A stretch of 64,000 nucleotides of DNA, from positions 37,616-101,615 of the IMG/VR virus record IMGVR_UViG_3300005825_000044; one strand, written 5' to 3'. The notes beneath the pieces were generated by a model. The model was not told the origin of the DNA, searched no databases, and saw only the letters and a list, made by a program, of their open reading frames with translations. The stretch comes from a virus. Within the stretch, counting starts at the first letter, position 1. The number at the start of each line of letters is the position of its first letter. Shown here one piece after another: positions 17,212 through 24,507 of the stretch. The translations under genes were made by a program, and so were the position numbers.

Positions 17212-17604
17212 CTACCACCCGAGTACGTCTTCACCCCTCGACGCCAGGAGGTAGGCCTCCGCCTCGTGCTCGGACGTGAACGCGACGTCGATGACAGGGA
17301 CCAGCCACTCGCCGTCGTCGTCGATCCGGATCCTGCCCGGCGGAGCAGAGCCGCGGCCCTTCTTCCGGGTCAGCGTCTCGTCGCGTCCGTGGCCGGCGAC
17401 GAGCTTGCCGGTGCGGGTGTCGCGCACGAAGGGCTCGACGTAGCCGAAGCGGTCCATCGACGCCTCGATCTCGTCGACGTCGTGCTCCTTCGGGTTGCGC
17501 GGCCACTGCCTGACGTCGGAGAGCCGGACCCAGCTCAGCGCGAGCCCGTGGTCATGCTCCGCATGCTTTGCCTTCTTCCGTGCCACCGCGGAGCACGGTC
17601 TCAC
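17212..17604 (-). CDS. ParB-like N-terminal domain protein
   Basis: The 130-residue product has the ParB/Srx N-terminal pattern: LSDVRQWPRNPKEHDVDEIE, then ASMDRFGYVEPFVRD, a GKLVAGHGRDETL box and VPVIDVAFTSEHEAEAYLLA. In this superfamily the GHxR box binds nucleotide. No helix-turn-helix or dimerisation part follows, so it is a stand-alone domain of the type often placed beside phage terminase, portal or methylase genes. Partition activity should not be assumed. Confidence 0.75.
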   Translation of the reverse strand: MRPCSAVARKKAKHAEHDHGLALSWVRLSDVRQWPRNPKEHDVDEIEASMDRFGYVEPFVRDTRTGKLVAGHGRDETLTRKKGRGSAPPGRIRIDDDGEWLVPVIDVAFTSEHEAEAYLLASRGEDVLGW

Positions 17605-17620
17605 GGAAGCCGCGCTGTGT

Positions 17621-17890
17621 TCAAGCAGGAACGTCGAAGACCACAGCGACCGAGAACTCGTTTCCGTACGAGCCCCTGACGGTGAACCCCGCAGCGCTGA
17701 CCAGGCGCTCCAGGTCAGCGGCGGTACCCCACATCACGCGGTAGCTCGCCACGTAGGCGCCGCGTCGCAGCACGTACTCGACGTCGGCATCCGGCGACGC
17801 GAGGGGGGCCGTGGTACGGACCTTCACGATGTGCGGGGACCCCGCATCCAGGAGCGCGCCCTGGATCTCCGCCAGCTTCTCGGCGCTCAC
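17621..17890 (-). CDS. hypothetical protein
   Basis: GTG at 17890 overlaps the TGA of the upstream gene. The 89-residue product starts MSAEKLAEIQGALLDAGSPH and has an alpha/beta pattern ending in GNEFSVAVVFDVPA. It is the penultimate gene of the operon driven by the promoter at 18669. Not recognised. Confidence 0.6.
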   Translation of the reverse strand: MSAEKLAEIQGALLDAGSPHIVKVRTTAPLASPDADVEYVLRRGAYVASYRVMWGTAADLERLVSAAGFTVRGSYGNEFSVAVVFDVPA

Positions 17891-18333
17891 AGCGCACCCC
17901 CGGCGGGCTTCGCGTAGGGGTCGAACAGCAGCTCAGAGCCGTCCCACACCTTGCCGTTGTAGGAGACCGTGACGCCCCTGCCGATCCTGCCGGTGGGGAA
18001 CGTCGATGCTCCCTCGCCGCTGGCGCTTCGCATGCCCGTCAGGGCTAGCTCGGCGCCCGATCCGTGAACGACAGCGGGCCGCTGCCAGCTCGCGTACGTG
18101 CGCACGAGGCGCCGGACGCGGCGGTTGTCGATCTTGCGATTCTTGATCGAGCGCTCGTAGTGCGCGTGGAGCAGGGTGCGTCCCTGGAAGAGCAAACCGT
18201 GCTGCTTGCCTCGCAGCTCCCGCATAGCCCGGAGATTGCCGGCAATGCGGTCGTCCGCGGCGAGCCAGACCGCGACGCCGTCGTGCCGGGCCTGGCGGAG
18301 AACCTCGAGAATGACTGCGGTGTCCTTCGTCAT
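17887..18333 (-). CDS. hypothetical protein
   Basis: ATG at 18333 has a strong GAGGAG ribosome site. The 148-residue product starts MTKDTAVILEVLRQARHDGV and contains a basic helical middle (RSIKNRKIDNRRVRRLVRTY) and a Gly/Ser-rich end. It resembles nothing I can name. It is the second gene after the promoter at 18669. Confidence 0.6.
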   Translation of the reverse strand: MTKDTAVILEVLRQARHDGVAVWLAADDRIAGNLRAMRELRGKQHGLLFQGRTLLHAHYERSIKNRKIDNRRVRRLVRTYASWQRPAVVHGSGAELALTGMRSASGEGASTFPTGRIGRGVTVSYNGKVWDGSELLFDPYAKPAGGAL

Positions 18334-18344
18334 GGCAGATCTCC

Positions 18345-18662
18345 TCAGCGCGCCCACTCCGGCACCCGTACCGCGAGGGTCGTGGTGTCCGCGTCGCGGG
18401 GCTCGAAGTGCTCGCAGCCCTCAGGGGTGACGAGGTAGAGCGCGGCCTCTGCCTTCTCCGTGGGGGCCCACACCGGGCGACCGCGCAACACGCGCGGAGC
18501 GACCAGGCCGCGCGCGTGCAGGGCTTGCCCGATGCCATAGGGCAGGTCCAAGCCTCCGCATTCTGCGGCGACCGAGCGGAAGAGGTCCTGCATGGTCAGG
18601 AACTGCTCGGCCGAGAGGGTTCCGATTGAGTAGCACTCGGTGATGTCGTTTCCGTTGACCAT
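18345..18662 (-). CDS. hypothetical protein, first gene after promoter module 1, possibly leaderless
   Basis: The ATG at 18662 falls at the expected transcription start, 7 bases after the TATAGT box, so the message may have no leader. The 105-residue product (MVNGNDITECYSIGTLSAEQ) ends in text typical of a small winged-helix fold (ARGLVAPRVLRGRPVWAPTE, AALYLVTPEGCEHF). No later in-frame start has a convincing ribosome site. DNA binding is only a possibility. Confidence 0.6.
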   Translation of the reverse strand: MVNGNDITECYSIGTLSAEQFLTMQDLFRSVAAECGGLDLPYGIGQALHARGLVAPRVLRGRPVWAPTEKAEAALYLVTPEGCEHFEPRDADTTTLAVRVPEWAR

Positions 18663-18668
18663 GAGAAG

Positions 18669-18697
18669 ACTATAAACCCGGTCCCCGGGGATGTCCA
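18669..18697 (-). promoter_or_regulatory. promoter module copy 1
   Basis: On the minus strand TGGACA (18697-18692) and TATAGT (18674-18669) are 17 bases apart, a near-consensus sigma70 promoter. The spacer contains the inverted repeat CCCGG-GGA-CCGGG. The upstream flank has A/T-rich ATTTCTCAAAATAAG and CGTACG. The same block recurs at four other sites to 26.2 kb. Confidence 0.85.
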
Positions 18698-18762
18698 CAC
18701 TTATTTTGAGAAATCGTACGAATCGTGTTTTCGCGCGAAATCGTCAAGTGACTGCGAAAGTG

Positions 18763-19089
18763 TCAAATGCAGTCCGGGGCCGCGCAGGAGCCCCTCTGCG
18801 GCAGGGCTCGCCCACAGGACCCGCAGCTCCGTGGATCGGATGCCCGGGCCCAGGCGTGCCGTATGGCGGCAGAGAGACCCCTCCCGGTGACCACTGCCCG
18901 GGGAGCCAGCCGGACCCAGCCCTCCGGGCTCTCGTAGCCGACCTCGACCGCGTGTCTCCTCGAGGAGACACGCTCGACTCGAACCGCGGCGCGGGCATGG
19001 GACGGCACCAGGAGCACGATGCCGGGGCCTGCCGGTTCAACCGTGCCGCTGATCGAGATCTCGTCGGTCACGTTGAAATCGAACTTCAC
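18763..19089 (-). CDS. hypothetical protein with C-terminal Cys cluster and in-frame palindrome
   Basis: The 108-residue product starts MKFDFNVTDEISISGTVEPA. Its C-terminus carries CGSCGRALPQRGSCAAPDC, a four-Cys cluster that probably binds zinc. Palindrome copy 4 lies in the middle of the gene and adds RVSSRRHA without breaking the frame. The start overlaps the stop of the upstream gene by four bases. It is the last gene of the operon started by promoter copy 2. Confidence 0.6.
   Translation of the reverse strand: MKFDFNVTDEISISGTVEPAGPGIVLLVPSHARAAVRVERVSSRRHAVEVGYESPEGWVRLAPRAVVTGRGLSAAIRHAWARASDPRSCGSCGRALPQRGSCAAPDCI
18952..18971. repeat. dispersed palindrome copy 4, inside a coding sequence
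   Basis: A perfect copy, extended by GC/GC to 24 bp, lies in the middle of the gene at 18763 and is read as VSSRRH. It is one of three copies internal to genes. Confidence 0.9.
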
Positions 19090-19337
19090 CTGCGAGCCTC
19101 AGCCGTGTTCTTGCGACGCTGCTCCGCGTAGAACGCGCCACGCTCTGCGAGCCCGAGCTGCGCGCGGCGTCGGGAACACCGGACCCGCCAGCAGAGGTAG
19201 AAGCCGGGCCCGTCGGTGCCGCCGCAGACCGCCTCGTCCGTGAGGTACTGACCCCGGATCGGCAGACCGCACCCGTCGCACCGGGTGTGCCGGGCGTAGC
19301 GCCCGGCGCGGTCCCTCTTCTGCTCCTCGCCGATCAC
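19086..19337 (-). CDS. small Cys-rich putative zinc-binding protein
   Basis: GTG at 19337 overlaps the upstream TGA. The 83-residue product is basic and contains RCDGCGLPIRGQ followed by a Cys in EAVCGG and LCWRVRCSRRR, a zinc-ribbon-like set of Cys pairs. It belongs to a long series of small Cys-rich proteins in this phage. Function unknown. Confidence 0.6.
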   Translation of the reverse strand: MIGEEQKRDRAGRYARHTRCDGCGLPIRGQYLTDEAVCGGTDGPGFYLCWRVRCSRRRAQLGLAERGAFYAEQRRKNTAEARR

Positions 19338-19672
19338 CGCGCACCGGCCCTCTCCGCCGCGGTCGCCTCGCGCAGCGGCCACAACCGAGCGCGAGCTGCG
19401 ATGCCGATCCGCAGGCAGGCGTCAGCGATCGTGTCGAAGCGCTCCGAGAGCCCGAGCACGCGGAGCAGGGTCGCGGCCTGGTCCCGGGTCCGGATCTTCG
19501 CGATGTCCCTCTCGATCGCGGCCGCATCCTCACGCGCGCGCTCCTGGCTCTCCGCCGGCAGCCATGTCGAGTACGCGGAGCCGAACGAGGTGCACAGCGT
19601 CCAGCCGTGCGCGCCCTCCGGGAGCACCGCGTCAGCCTCGTGAACCTCTTGCATGTCGTGGGTGAGCTTCAC
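19334..19672 (-). CDS. hypothetical protein
   Basis: GTG at 19672 overlaps the upstream TGA and is preceded by GGAGG. The 112-residue product starts VKLTHDMQEVHEADAVLPEG and has a helical second half (REDAAAIERDIAKIRTRDQA). It is the second gene of the operon from promoter copy 2. No family recognised. Confidence 0.6.
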   Translation of the reverse strand: MKLTHDMQEVHEADAVLPEGAHGWTLCTSFGSAYSTWLPAESQERAREDAAAIERDIAKIRTRDQAATLLRVLGLSERFDTIADACLRIGIAARARLWPLREATAAERAGAR

Positions 19673-19920
19673 CGCGAGCCTCCGTTCAGGGCGACCACAC
19701 CGGCGGGGGTCAACTCGATCGTCGCATCGCGCCCGGCTCCGCCGGAGCAAACCACAAGACCCTTCTTCGCGAGGCTAGCAGCCACACCGCCGGCGCTACG
19801 CCCGAATGCATCGCCGACGCTCGAAGCCCACACCGGGGCGAGCAGGTCGTTGCCGTCACGGTACTCGTCCTCGGCGACAGCCTTCAGGTAGGCACGTTCA
19901 AGAGCGGTTAGATGTTCCAT
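19669..19920 (-). CDS. small winged-helix-like protein
   Basis: ATG at 19920 has an AGGAGGAGG ribosome site. The 83-residue product starts MEHLTALERAYLKAVAEDEY and continues VWASSVGDAFGRSAGGVAAS, then LAKKGLVVCSGGAGRD and ELTPAGVVAL. This is the helix-helix-helix-wing arrangement of a small winged-helix domain. It is the first gene after promoter copy 2, so a regulatory role is plausible. Confidence 0.65.
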   Translation of the reverse strand: MEHLTALERAYLKAVAEDEYRDGNDLLAPVWASSVGDAFGRSAGGVAASLAKKGLVVCSGGAGRDATIELTPAGVVALNGGSR

Positions 19921-19961
19921 CGGTTCCTCCTCCTCGCCGGCGCATCGCCGACCGTGAGAAG

Positions 19962-19990
19962 ACTATAAACCCGGTCCCCGGGGGTGTCCA
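19962..19990 (-). promoter_or_regulatory. promoter module copy 2
   Basis: TGGACA (19990-19985), a 17-base spacer and TATAGT (19967-19962) are on the minus strand. Conservation with copy 3 extends over about 70 bases, from the GCGATGC leader to TTTCCGAAAATAAG and GTAC upstream. The upstream gene (19994) takes its stop codon from this block. Confidence 0.88.
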
Positions 19991-19993
19991 CAC

Positions 19994-20323
19994 TTATTTT
20001 CGGAAATCGTACAAAGCCCTCACTTTCTTGAGCAGCGCGGTCCCGGTCCGGTGGAGTCCGCGCGCTTCCCGAGCGCTGCCATACCCCTCGTGCTCCGCCC
20101 TCCCGGCTTCGACCGCGTCGTCGATCCCGTTGATTGCGTCGAGGATCATCCCGGCGACGAGGTCGTTCGGAACAGCCAAGTCTCCGCCGTGCTTCCTACC
20201 GAGGTGCTCGGCGACGACCTCTGCGGTTGCGCGGATGTCGGGGTCCTCGTCGTCGATGTACCGGTCGACGATCTCGACCTGGACGAACGACGCCTGGGCG
20301 GGGGTGAGCGGGAACATCTTCAC
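19994..20323 (-). CDS. hypothetical protein ending inside the promoter block
   Basis: GTG near 20323 overlaps the upstream TGA. The 109-residue product starts VKMFPLTPAQASFVQVEIVD and is acidic and helical (ATAEVVAEHLGRKHGGD). Its last residues (YDFRK) and TAA stop are encoded by the conserved upstream flank of promoter copy 2. Function unknown. Confidence 0.6.
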   Translation of the reverse strand: MKMFPLTPAQASFVQVEIVDRYIDDEDPDIRATAEVVAEHLGRKHGGDLAVPNDLVAGMILDAINGIDDAVEAGRAEHEGYGSAREARGLHRTGTALLKKVRALYDFRK

Positions 20324-20826
20324 GGCGACACCTCGACGCACTCAGCGGTCACGCGGAAGCTCGGAAGGTGCTCCCGACGAAGGTTCTCGATCGCGATCCG
20401 GCGCGCGAACACACCGGCGGTGTGGCTGACGATGTCGCGCGAGCCGGCACGGCGCGCGGTGTACTGCGTATCCCAGCCGGTGCCGGTGACGAGCACGCGC
20501 CAGCCAGCGACGTCGCACACCCCGCCGTCACCCGGGAGCAGCGAGAGGATCTCGGAAGTGAAGGGAGCGAGCGCGCTGTCCGCGTACTCGACGTCGAGGT
20601 ACGTGTTGCCGCCGGCGAGGATCTCCCCGGTGACCTCGCAGCGCCGCACATTCTCATGCTTGCGGGCGATGCTCTCGACGAGCGCGAGCGGGAGAGCCGC
20701 GTTCTTGATCTCGACGCGGATCGTGTAGCTGTACGTGCAGCGCTTCCTGGTGACCGACACGTCGCGCGACGTCCAGCCGGCAGCCTTGAGGGCGGTGCGA
20801 ATCTCCTTGGCGCGGTCCGTGATCAT
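20320..20826 (-). CDS. conserved phage-type protein (LPD29-like pattern)
   Basis: ATG at 20826 has an AGGAG site. The 168-residue product starts MITDRAKEIRTALKAAGWTS and continues RDVSVTRKRCTYSYTIRVEI. This resembles domains found in large polyvalent and accessory proteins of mobile elements (LPD29 type). The second half (LPGDGGVCDVAGWRVLVTG) is alpha/beta. It is the first gene after promoter copy 3. Biochemical role unknown. Confidence 0.65.
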   Translation of the reverse strand: MITDRAKEIRTALKAAGWTSRDVSVTRKRCTYSYTIRVEIKNAALPLALVESIARKHENVRRCEVTGEILAGGNTYLDVEYADSALAPFTSEILSLLPGDGGVCDVAGWRVLVTGTGWDTQYTARRAGSRDIVSHTAGVFARRIAIENLRREHLPSFRVTAECVEVSP

Positions 20827-20872
20827 CGTCGTTTCTCCTCTTTCTCGGTGGCGCATCGCCGACCGTGAGAAG

Positions 20873-20901
20873 ACTATAAACCCGGTCCCCGGGGGTGTCC
20901 A
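20873..20901 (-). promoter_or_regulatory. promoter module copy 3
   Basis: TGGACA (20901-20896), a 17-base spacer with CCCGG-GGA-CCGGG, and TATAGT (20878-20873) are on the minus strand. The block is nearly identical to copy 2 over about 70 bases. It drives the two-gene operon 20320-19994. Confidence 0.88.
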
Positions 20902-20943
20902 CACTTATTTTCGGAAATCGTACGAGGGCCGGAGAGTGCCGCC

Positions 20944-21909
20944 TTATTCGCGGGGTTCCGGGCCAGAACCGGCCCCATCGGTGCATCGGCTCATCAGCAC
21001 CCAGAGAGCGCGCGTGCACAGCACGTTCGGCGCTCGGTTGCCCTTCGCCTTGTGCTGCCGGCACGTCTTACCGTCGCGGCTCAGCTCCGCTGTCGAGCGG
21101 TGACCGCAGACGTCTAGCGCGACGATCACGCTCTCCTGCTTATGCACGGCCGCCGCGTAGCTGCCGACGCAGTGCTCCATCTCGCGGCCCTCGAGGCGCA
21201 GCAGACCCACCGTGTCGAGCAGGCGCGCGCAGCGCATCGGGCGCCACCAGCGCGGCACCGGCGCGAGTCGCTCTCCCTTGCTCGCGCGCTCGAGCAACCG
21301 CAGGTGCTCTGCCGAGACCCGCTGCGCTGCGGCCCTGTAGGTGTCCTCGACGCTCGGGCGCAGGTCACTCGCGCGCAGCTCGTCGGTGCGGTCCGCGTAG
21401 CGACCGCGCACGACCTGCCCGGCGACACGCTCCTCGCGCTCCCGCAGCATCGCGGATCTCCGCGGCGGGTCAGAGAACACTGCGATCAGCCAGCGCGCGC
21501 AGGCCACGTCATGCGGCGCGTCTAGGATGCCGACCGCCGCCAAGTCCTCATAATCCGAGAGCAGCCACAACGCGGGCGAAAGAGACGGCCACTCTGTGAG
21601 CCAGCGGTGAGCCTCTGCGCGCGTGAGCCCCCGGCTGATCTCGGACGGTGACTCGCCGAGCACGACGCGCGCGCGGATCGCTTCCGGAGCACTGGGGTAC
21701 GGCGCTCCTTCGAGAGCGCGAGCGACGTCCACGATGAAGCCGCCACCGCCGAACACTGAGGTGTACTGCGGGGTCAAGACCGCGATCGCAGCGGCTACCA
21801 ACTCACGGCGCGATTCGGGCACGCGCTCGAGCAGCGCGGCGTGCTCACGGAGCTTCTTCGACTCCGGCGCGAGACGCGCCGCGTCGATGATGGTCTGCGC
21901 GATCGTCAC
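20944..21909 (-). CDS. PcfJ-like protein
   Basis: GTG at 21909 overlaps the upstream TGA. The 321-residue product carries the PcfJ-like C-terminal pattern: LRLEGREMEHCVGSYAAAVH, SVIVALDVCGHRSTAELSRD and CRQHKAKGNRAPN. PcfJ-like proteins are common on conjugative plasmids and phages; their activity is not settled. The N-terminal half is helical and unassigned. It is the last gene of the operon from promoter copy 4. Confidence 0.75.
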   Translation of the reverse strand: MTIAQTIIDAARLAPESKKLREHAALLERVPESRRELVAAAIAVLTPQYTSVFGGGGFIVDVARALEGAPYPSAPEAIRARVVLGESPSEISRGLTRAEAHRWLTEWPSLSPALWLLSDYEDLAAVGILDAPHDVACARWLIAVFSDPPRRSAMLREREERVAGQVVRGRYADRTDELRASDLRPSVEDTYRAAAQRVSAEHLRLLERASKGERLAPVPRWWRPMRCARLLDTVGLLRLEGREMEHCVGSYAAAVHKQESVIVALDVCGHRSTAELSRDGKTCRQHKAKGNRAPNVLCTRALWVLMSRCTDGAGSGPEPRE

Positions 21910-22388
21910 AGCGCCACCCGCTCTGCATCTGCTCCGAGCCACGCCAGCACCCGGGAGCACTCGCTCTCGTGGAGACGCCCGATCGTGCAGGTAGTGAACC
22001 TGTCATCGCGCGCAGCGATCTCCTCGGCGTCCAGTGCAGCGAGCCGCTCGCTGCGACGATCGCTGCTGGCGCGCTCCATCGCGCAGGCATGCACCGCGCC
22101 GTCGCTCCCCAGGCGCAGCTCGTACCGCACCGCGCCCCAGTACGCGTACTGCTTGGCCTTCCCGCGCGCCTTCGCGCTCGAGACGCGCACGGCAGGGACC
22201 GGCCCGTGCGCGCGGATGTGCTCGGCGAGCCTGGCGCTGGGAGTCGTGTCCGGGAGACCCGCGGCGCGTGCCTCGAGCCGCGCGAGAGCGAAGTCGCAGT
22301 GGGCAGCCGCGCGGATCATGTCGGCCCGTCCGGCGAAGCGCGGCGCGGTGACGACCGCGGCGAGTAGCCGTGCGCTGCGGGTGCTCAT
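21906..22388 (-). CDS. hypothetical protein
   Basis: ATG at 22388 overlaps the upstream TGA. The 160-residue product starts MSTRSARLLAAVVTAPRFAG and contains KARGKAKQYAYWGAVRYELR and a C-terminal FTTCTIGRLHESECSRVLAW. The middle text suggests a small beta sheet. No family recognised. It lies between a zinc-ribbon protein and the PcfJ-like gene. Confidence 0.6.
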   Translation of the reverse strand: MSTRSARLLAAVVTAPRFAGRADMIRAAAHCDFALARLEARAAGLPDTTPSARLAEHIRAHGPVPAVRVSSAKARGKAKQYAYWGAVRYELRLGSDGAVHACAMERASSDRRSERLAALDAEEIAARDDRFTTCTIGRLHESECSRVLAWLGADAERVAL

Positions 22389-22714
22389 GACCGCACCGCC
22401 TCGTCGACGACGACGTCGAGCAGCATCCCGCAGCTGCACCGCGGCTCCGCGGAGCTACGCGCCCAGGACGACAGGGCTCGGCACTTCGGGCACTCCAGGG
22501 TGACCGCTGACAACGCGCTCCCGGTTCGGACGAGCGCGCAGTCTGTTACGTCTTCGTGCGACACGCCGTTCTTCCGCAACTCGTTGTAGGCCTCGATCGC
22601 TGCAACGTTCCCGTTCGCTGCCATGCGGCCCTTGAACCGCTCCTCGGTCTCGCCCTTCCCGGGAGAGTTGGGAGGCAGCACAGCGAACCGCATGGCAGCT
22701 CTGCGCCGGCTCAC
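22385..22714 (-). CDS. small zinc-ribbon protein
   Basis: GTG at 22714 overlaps the upstream TGA. The 109-residue product has a basic start and a C-terminal ribbon: ECPKCRALSSWARSS followed by RCSCGMLLD. Such ribbons bind zinc and often contact nucleic acid or protein. It is the second gene after promoter copy 4. Confidence 0.65.
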   Translation of the reverse strand: MSRRRAAMRFAVLPPNSPGKGETEERFKGRMAANGNVAAIEAYNELRKNGVSHEDVTDCALVRTGSALSAVTLECPKCRALSSWARSSAEPRCSCGMLLDVVVDEAVRS

Positions 22715-22908
22715 GACGCCACCTTCAGGGCAAGCTCCCAGATCCAGTGGTCGGAGTCGTCGAGCGGGCCCCCCAAGCTGTCGACGTCGAACGCGCGGGC
22801 GGCGTCCTCCGCGAGCTTCGTCATGTCGACCTCGCCGGTCCGCGCATCGACAGCTTCGCTACGGTGCGCGCGCATCCAGCTCAGCACTGCCGCCTTCGTG
22901 AAGTCCAT
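22711..22908 (-). CDS. small hypothetical protein, first gene after promoter copy 4
   Basis: The 65-residue acidic, helical product (MDFTKAAVLSWMRAHRSEAV) has a clear GGAGG site upstream of ATG 22908. It resembles small phage proteins made early after infection. No motif recognised. Confidence 0.65.
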   Translation of the reverse strand: MDFTKAAVLSWMRAHRSEAVDARTGEVDMTKLAEDAARAFDVDSLGGPLDDSDHWIWELALKVAS

Positions 22909-22952
22909 CTAGAAACCCTCCTCGGTCAGCGCCTCGCCGACCATCTGAGAAG

Positions 22953-22981
22953 ACTATAAACCAGGTCTCGGGGGGTGTCCA
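22953..22981 (-). promoter_or_regulatory. promoter module copy 4, variant spacer
   Basis: TGGACA (22981-22976) and TATAGT (22958-22953) are 17 bases apart. The spacer differs from the other copies at several positions (CCCGAGACCTGG instead of CCGGGGACCGGG), which weakens its inverted repeat. It drives the operon 22711 to 20944. Confidence 0.85.
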
Positions 22982-22990
22982 CACTTATTT

Positions 22991-23254
22991 TCAGGAATCG
23001 TACGAATCGAAAGGGACCTCCTTTACGAGGTATTCGACTGCCCCAGCGGTGCTATCGACCCGCATGTGAGGGTCGTATTTGTTGAGGACCCCGATCTCCC
23101 CACTGGCGATCATCGCCGCGGCCCTCCCCGCGGCCCTCCGCGCGAGCGTTTCCGCGCGGCGACGCGACGTGAACGCTCTCACCGGCCACTCGTCGCGGTC
23201 CGCGTACACCCCGGTCGTGCCGAAAACTACGTACACCGTACCTGTCGTTTTCAT
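22991..23254 (-). CDS. hypothetical protein ending inside the promoter block
   Basis: The 87-residue product (MKTTGTVYVVFGTTGVYADR) has a short beta start and a basic helix (SRRRAETLARRAAGRAAAMI), a pattern seen in small phage proteins. Its final residues and TGA stop lie in the conserved flank of promoter copy 4. Function unknown. Confidence 0.6.
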   Translation of the reverse strand: MKTTGTVYVVFGTTGVYADRDEWPVRAFTSRRRAETLARRAAGRAAAMIASGEIGVLNKYDPHMRVDSTAGAVEYLVKEVPFDSYDS

Positions 23255-23760
23255 CAGTCGTGCCTCCGTTCAGTTTCAACCCGCTTCCCGGCCTGGTACG
23301 TCGCGACGTGCCTGCCGTCTGCCCGGTCCAGCGTGACCCGTGCCACGGCGCGCACCGGCTCTGCGGAGTACTCGCTTGCCCTGAAGCTCAGCGAGCGGGC
23401 CTGACGCAGGGCCTCCCCGCGGTCCTCCGTGCGTAGGTACTCCCCGAGCGACTCCCCGGGGCGCTCCGGGGAGCACTCACAGACCACGTAGTCCGGCCGC
23501 GGTAGCGTGGGGTCCTGCACCACCGCTGCCCTCTCCGGGGCCCTGGCGCGGCCCCCGGGCCTGCGTAGCCCGTGCTTCTCGGCGACGGCGTCGAGCCGCT
23601 TCCAGAGCTTGTGCCGGCGGATCAGGTTGTACAGCGTCGGGACCGAGACCCCGAGCCGCGCCGCGGTCCGGTTCTTGTTCCCGTCGCACTCCAGGTACGC
23701 GGTGACGATCTCGTGCAGCGCCTTCGCGGCGTCCGTCGTCAGCTCGAGCGCGCTACCCAT
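23254..23760 (-). CDS. Fis-type helix-turn-helix protein
   Basis: The N-terminal 60 residues carry the HTH_8/Fis pattern: KALHEIVTAYLECDGNKNRT, AARLGVSVPTLYNLIRRHKL. In this family the pattern binds DNA. The rest of the 168 residues is basic then alpha/beta (REALRQARSLSFRASEYSAE). It may regulate the early operons, several of which start with shared promoters nearby. Confidence 0.75.
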   Translation of the reverse strand: MGSALELTTDAAKALHEIVTAYLECDGNKNRTAARLGVSVPTLYNLIRRHKLWKRLDAVAEKHGLRRPGGRARAPERAAVVQDPTLPRPDYVVCECSPERPGESLGEYLRTEDRGEALRQARSLSFRASEYSAEPVRAVARVTLDRADGRHVATYQAGKRVETERRHD

Positions 23761-24418
23761 CGGAGCGGTCCTCCTCGACTGTCAGCTCGTCGACGTCGAA
23801 CCAGAACCCGATCACGGGCCGACCGCTCGAGTGGATCGGCGCGGCGGGCTCGTCGAACTCCACGAGGTGCTTACCGGCGTTGCCAGGGTTCTCTGAGTGT
23901 CCGGCCACCGTGCCGCGGAGCCCGTCGAGCACGCGCGCGGCATCGCGCGTGTACGTCTCCGGTCGCTTGATGCTGACCCGCACTCGCTTGCCCTTCTCAA
24001 TCGTCTCCACATCGTCCTCCGTTGTTTCAACCGGTACCGCCGGCGTGCGTCCACACTTATTTTCGGAAATCGTACGACAGTCGCCGCACCAGCTCTCCGG
24101 GTGCAACATCGCGTCCCGGGCCGCGGCCCTGGAGCCGTGCCCGACGAGCGCGCTGTGGTCCTCGCACACCGTGAACCACGGCAGCTCCGGGTCGGTGTCG
24201 ATGCCGGCGAGGTCGGCCCTGTACAGCCCGACGAGAGTGCCCGTGCTCCGGGCCCGTCCCGTCGCGAACCTGCCAGCGGGCTCCATGCAGCGGAGGATCT
24301 CCCGGGCGCGGTTCCGGGCGTCGACGAGACGCGTCACGCCGCGACCGGCCTTGCGTCGCCGCGTGATCTCCCGACCGGCCCGGCGCACGAGCCGACGAAG
24401 CTCTGCCTCCGTGATCAC
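23753..24418 (-). CDS. composite ORF read through a degenerate promoter module
   Basis: The 221-residue frame has an N-terminal part that looks like one protein (MITEAELRRLVRRAGREITR to AMLHPESWCGDC) and a C-terminal part that looks like another (IEKGKRVRVSIKRPETYTRD, ending FDVDELTVEEDRSDG). They are joined by residues (RTISENKCGR) encoded by the upstream flank of the promoter module. A GTG at 24009 with a GGAGG site could start the second part alone. Either two genes were fused when the promoter decayed, or the C-terminal part is still made separately. Confidence 0.6.
   Translation of the reverse strand: MITEAELRRLVRRAGREITRRRKAGRGVTRLVDARNRAREILRCMEPAGRFATGRARSTGTLVGLYRADLAGIDTDPELPWFTVCEDHSALVGHGSRAAARDAMLHPESWCGDCRTISENKCGRTPAVPVETTEDDVETIEKGKRVRVSIKRPETYTRDAARVLDGLRGTVAGHSENPGNAGKHLVEFDEPAAPIHSSGRPVIGFWFDVDELTVEEDRSDG
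24049..24077 (-). promoter_or_regulatory. degenerate promoter module copy 5 (upstream half only)
   Basis: The flank GTACGATTTCCGAAAATAAG and GTGTGGAC are kept, but no TATAGT follows at 17 bases (TTGAAA instead). The block is read through in frame by the gene at 23753. It looks like a decayed promoter copy. Confidence 0.7.
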
Positions 24419-24507
24419 TGGACGGACCCCGCGATAGCGAGAGCGAAGATGTACGCGAACCCGGTCAGCAGAGCGACCTGGAGCGCTACCGTGAGCAGCC
24501 GCGTCAT
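24415..24507 (-). CDS. 30-residue predicted membrane peptide
   Basis: ATG at 24507 overlaps the upstream TGA as ATGA. The product (MTRLLTVALQVALLTGFAYI, then FALAIAGSVQ) is a single hydrophobic helix. Its stop overlaps the start of the next gene. Coupled starts on both sides support a real small gene. Function unknown. Confidence 0.55.
   Translation of the reverse strand: MTRLLTVALQVALLTGFAYIFALAIAGSVQ

Noticed and set aside
17212-17604. ParB-like protein as a plasmid-type partition system
   Set aside because: Only the N-terminal domain is present, with no helix-turn-helix and no ParA gene in the window, so partition is not supported.
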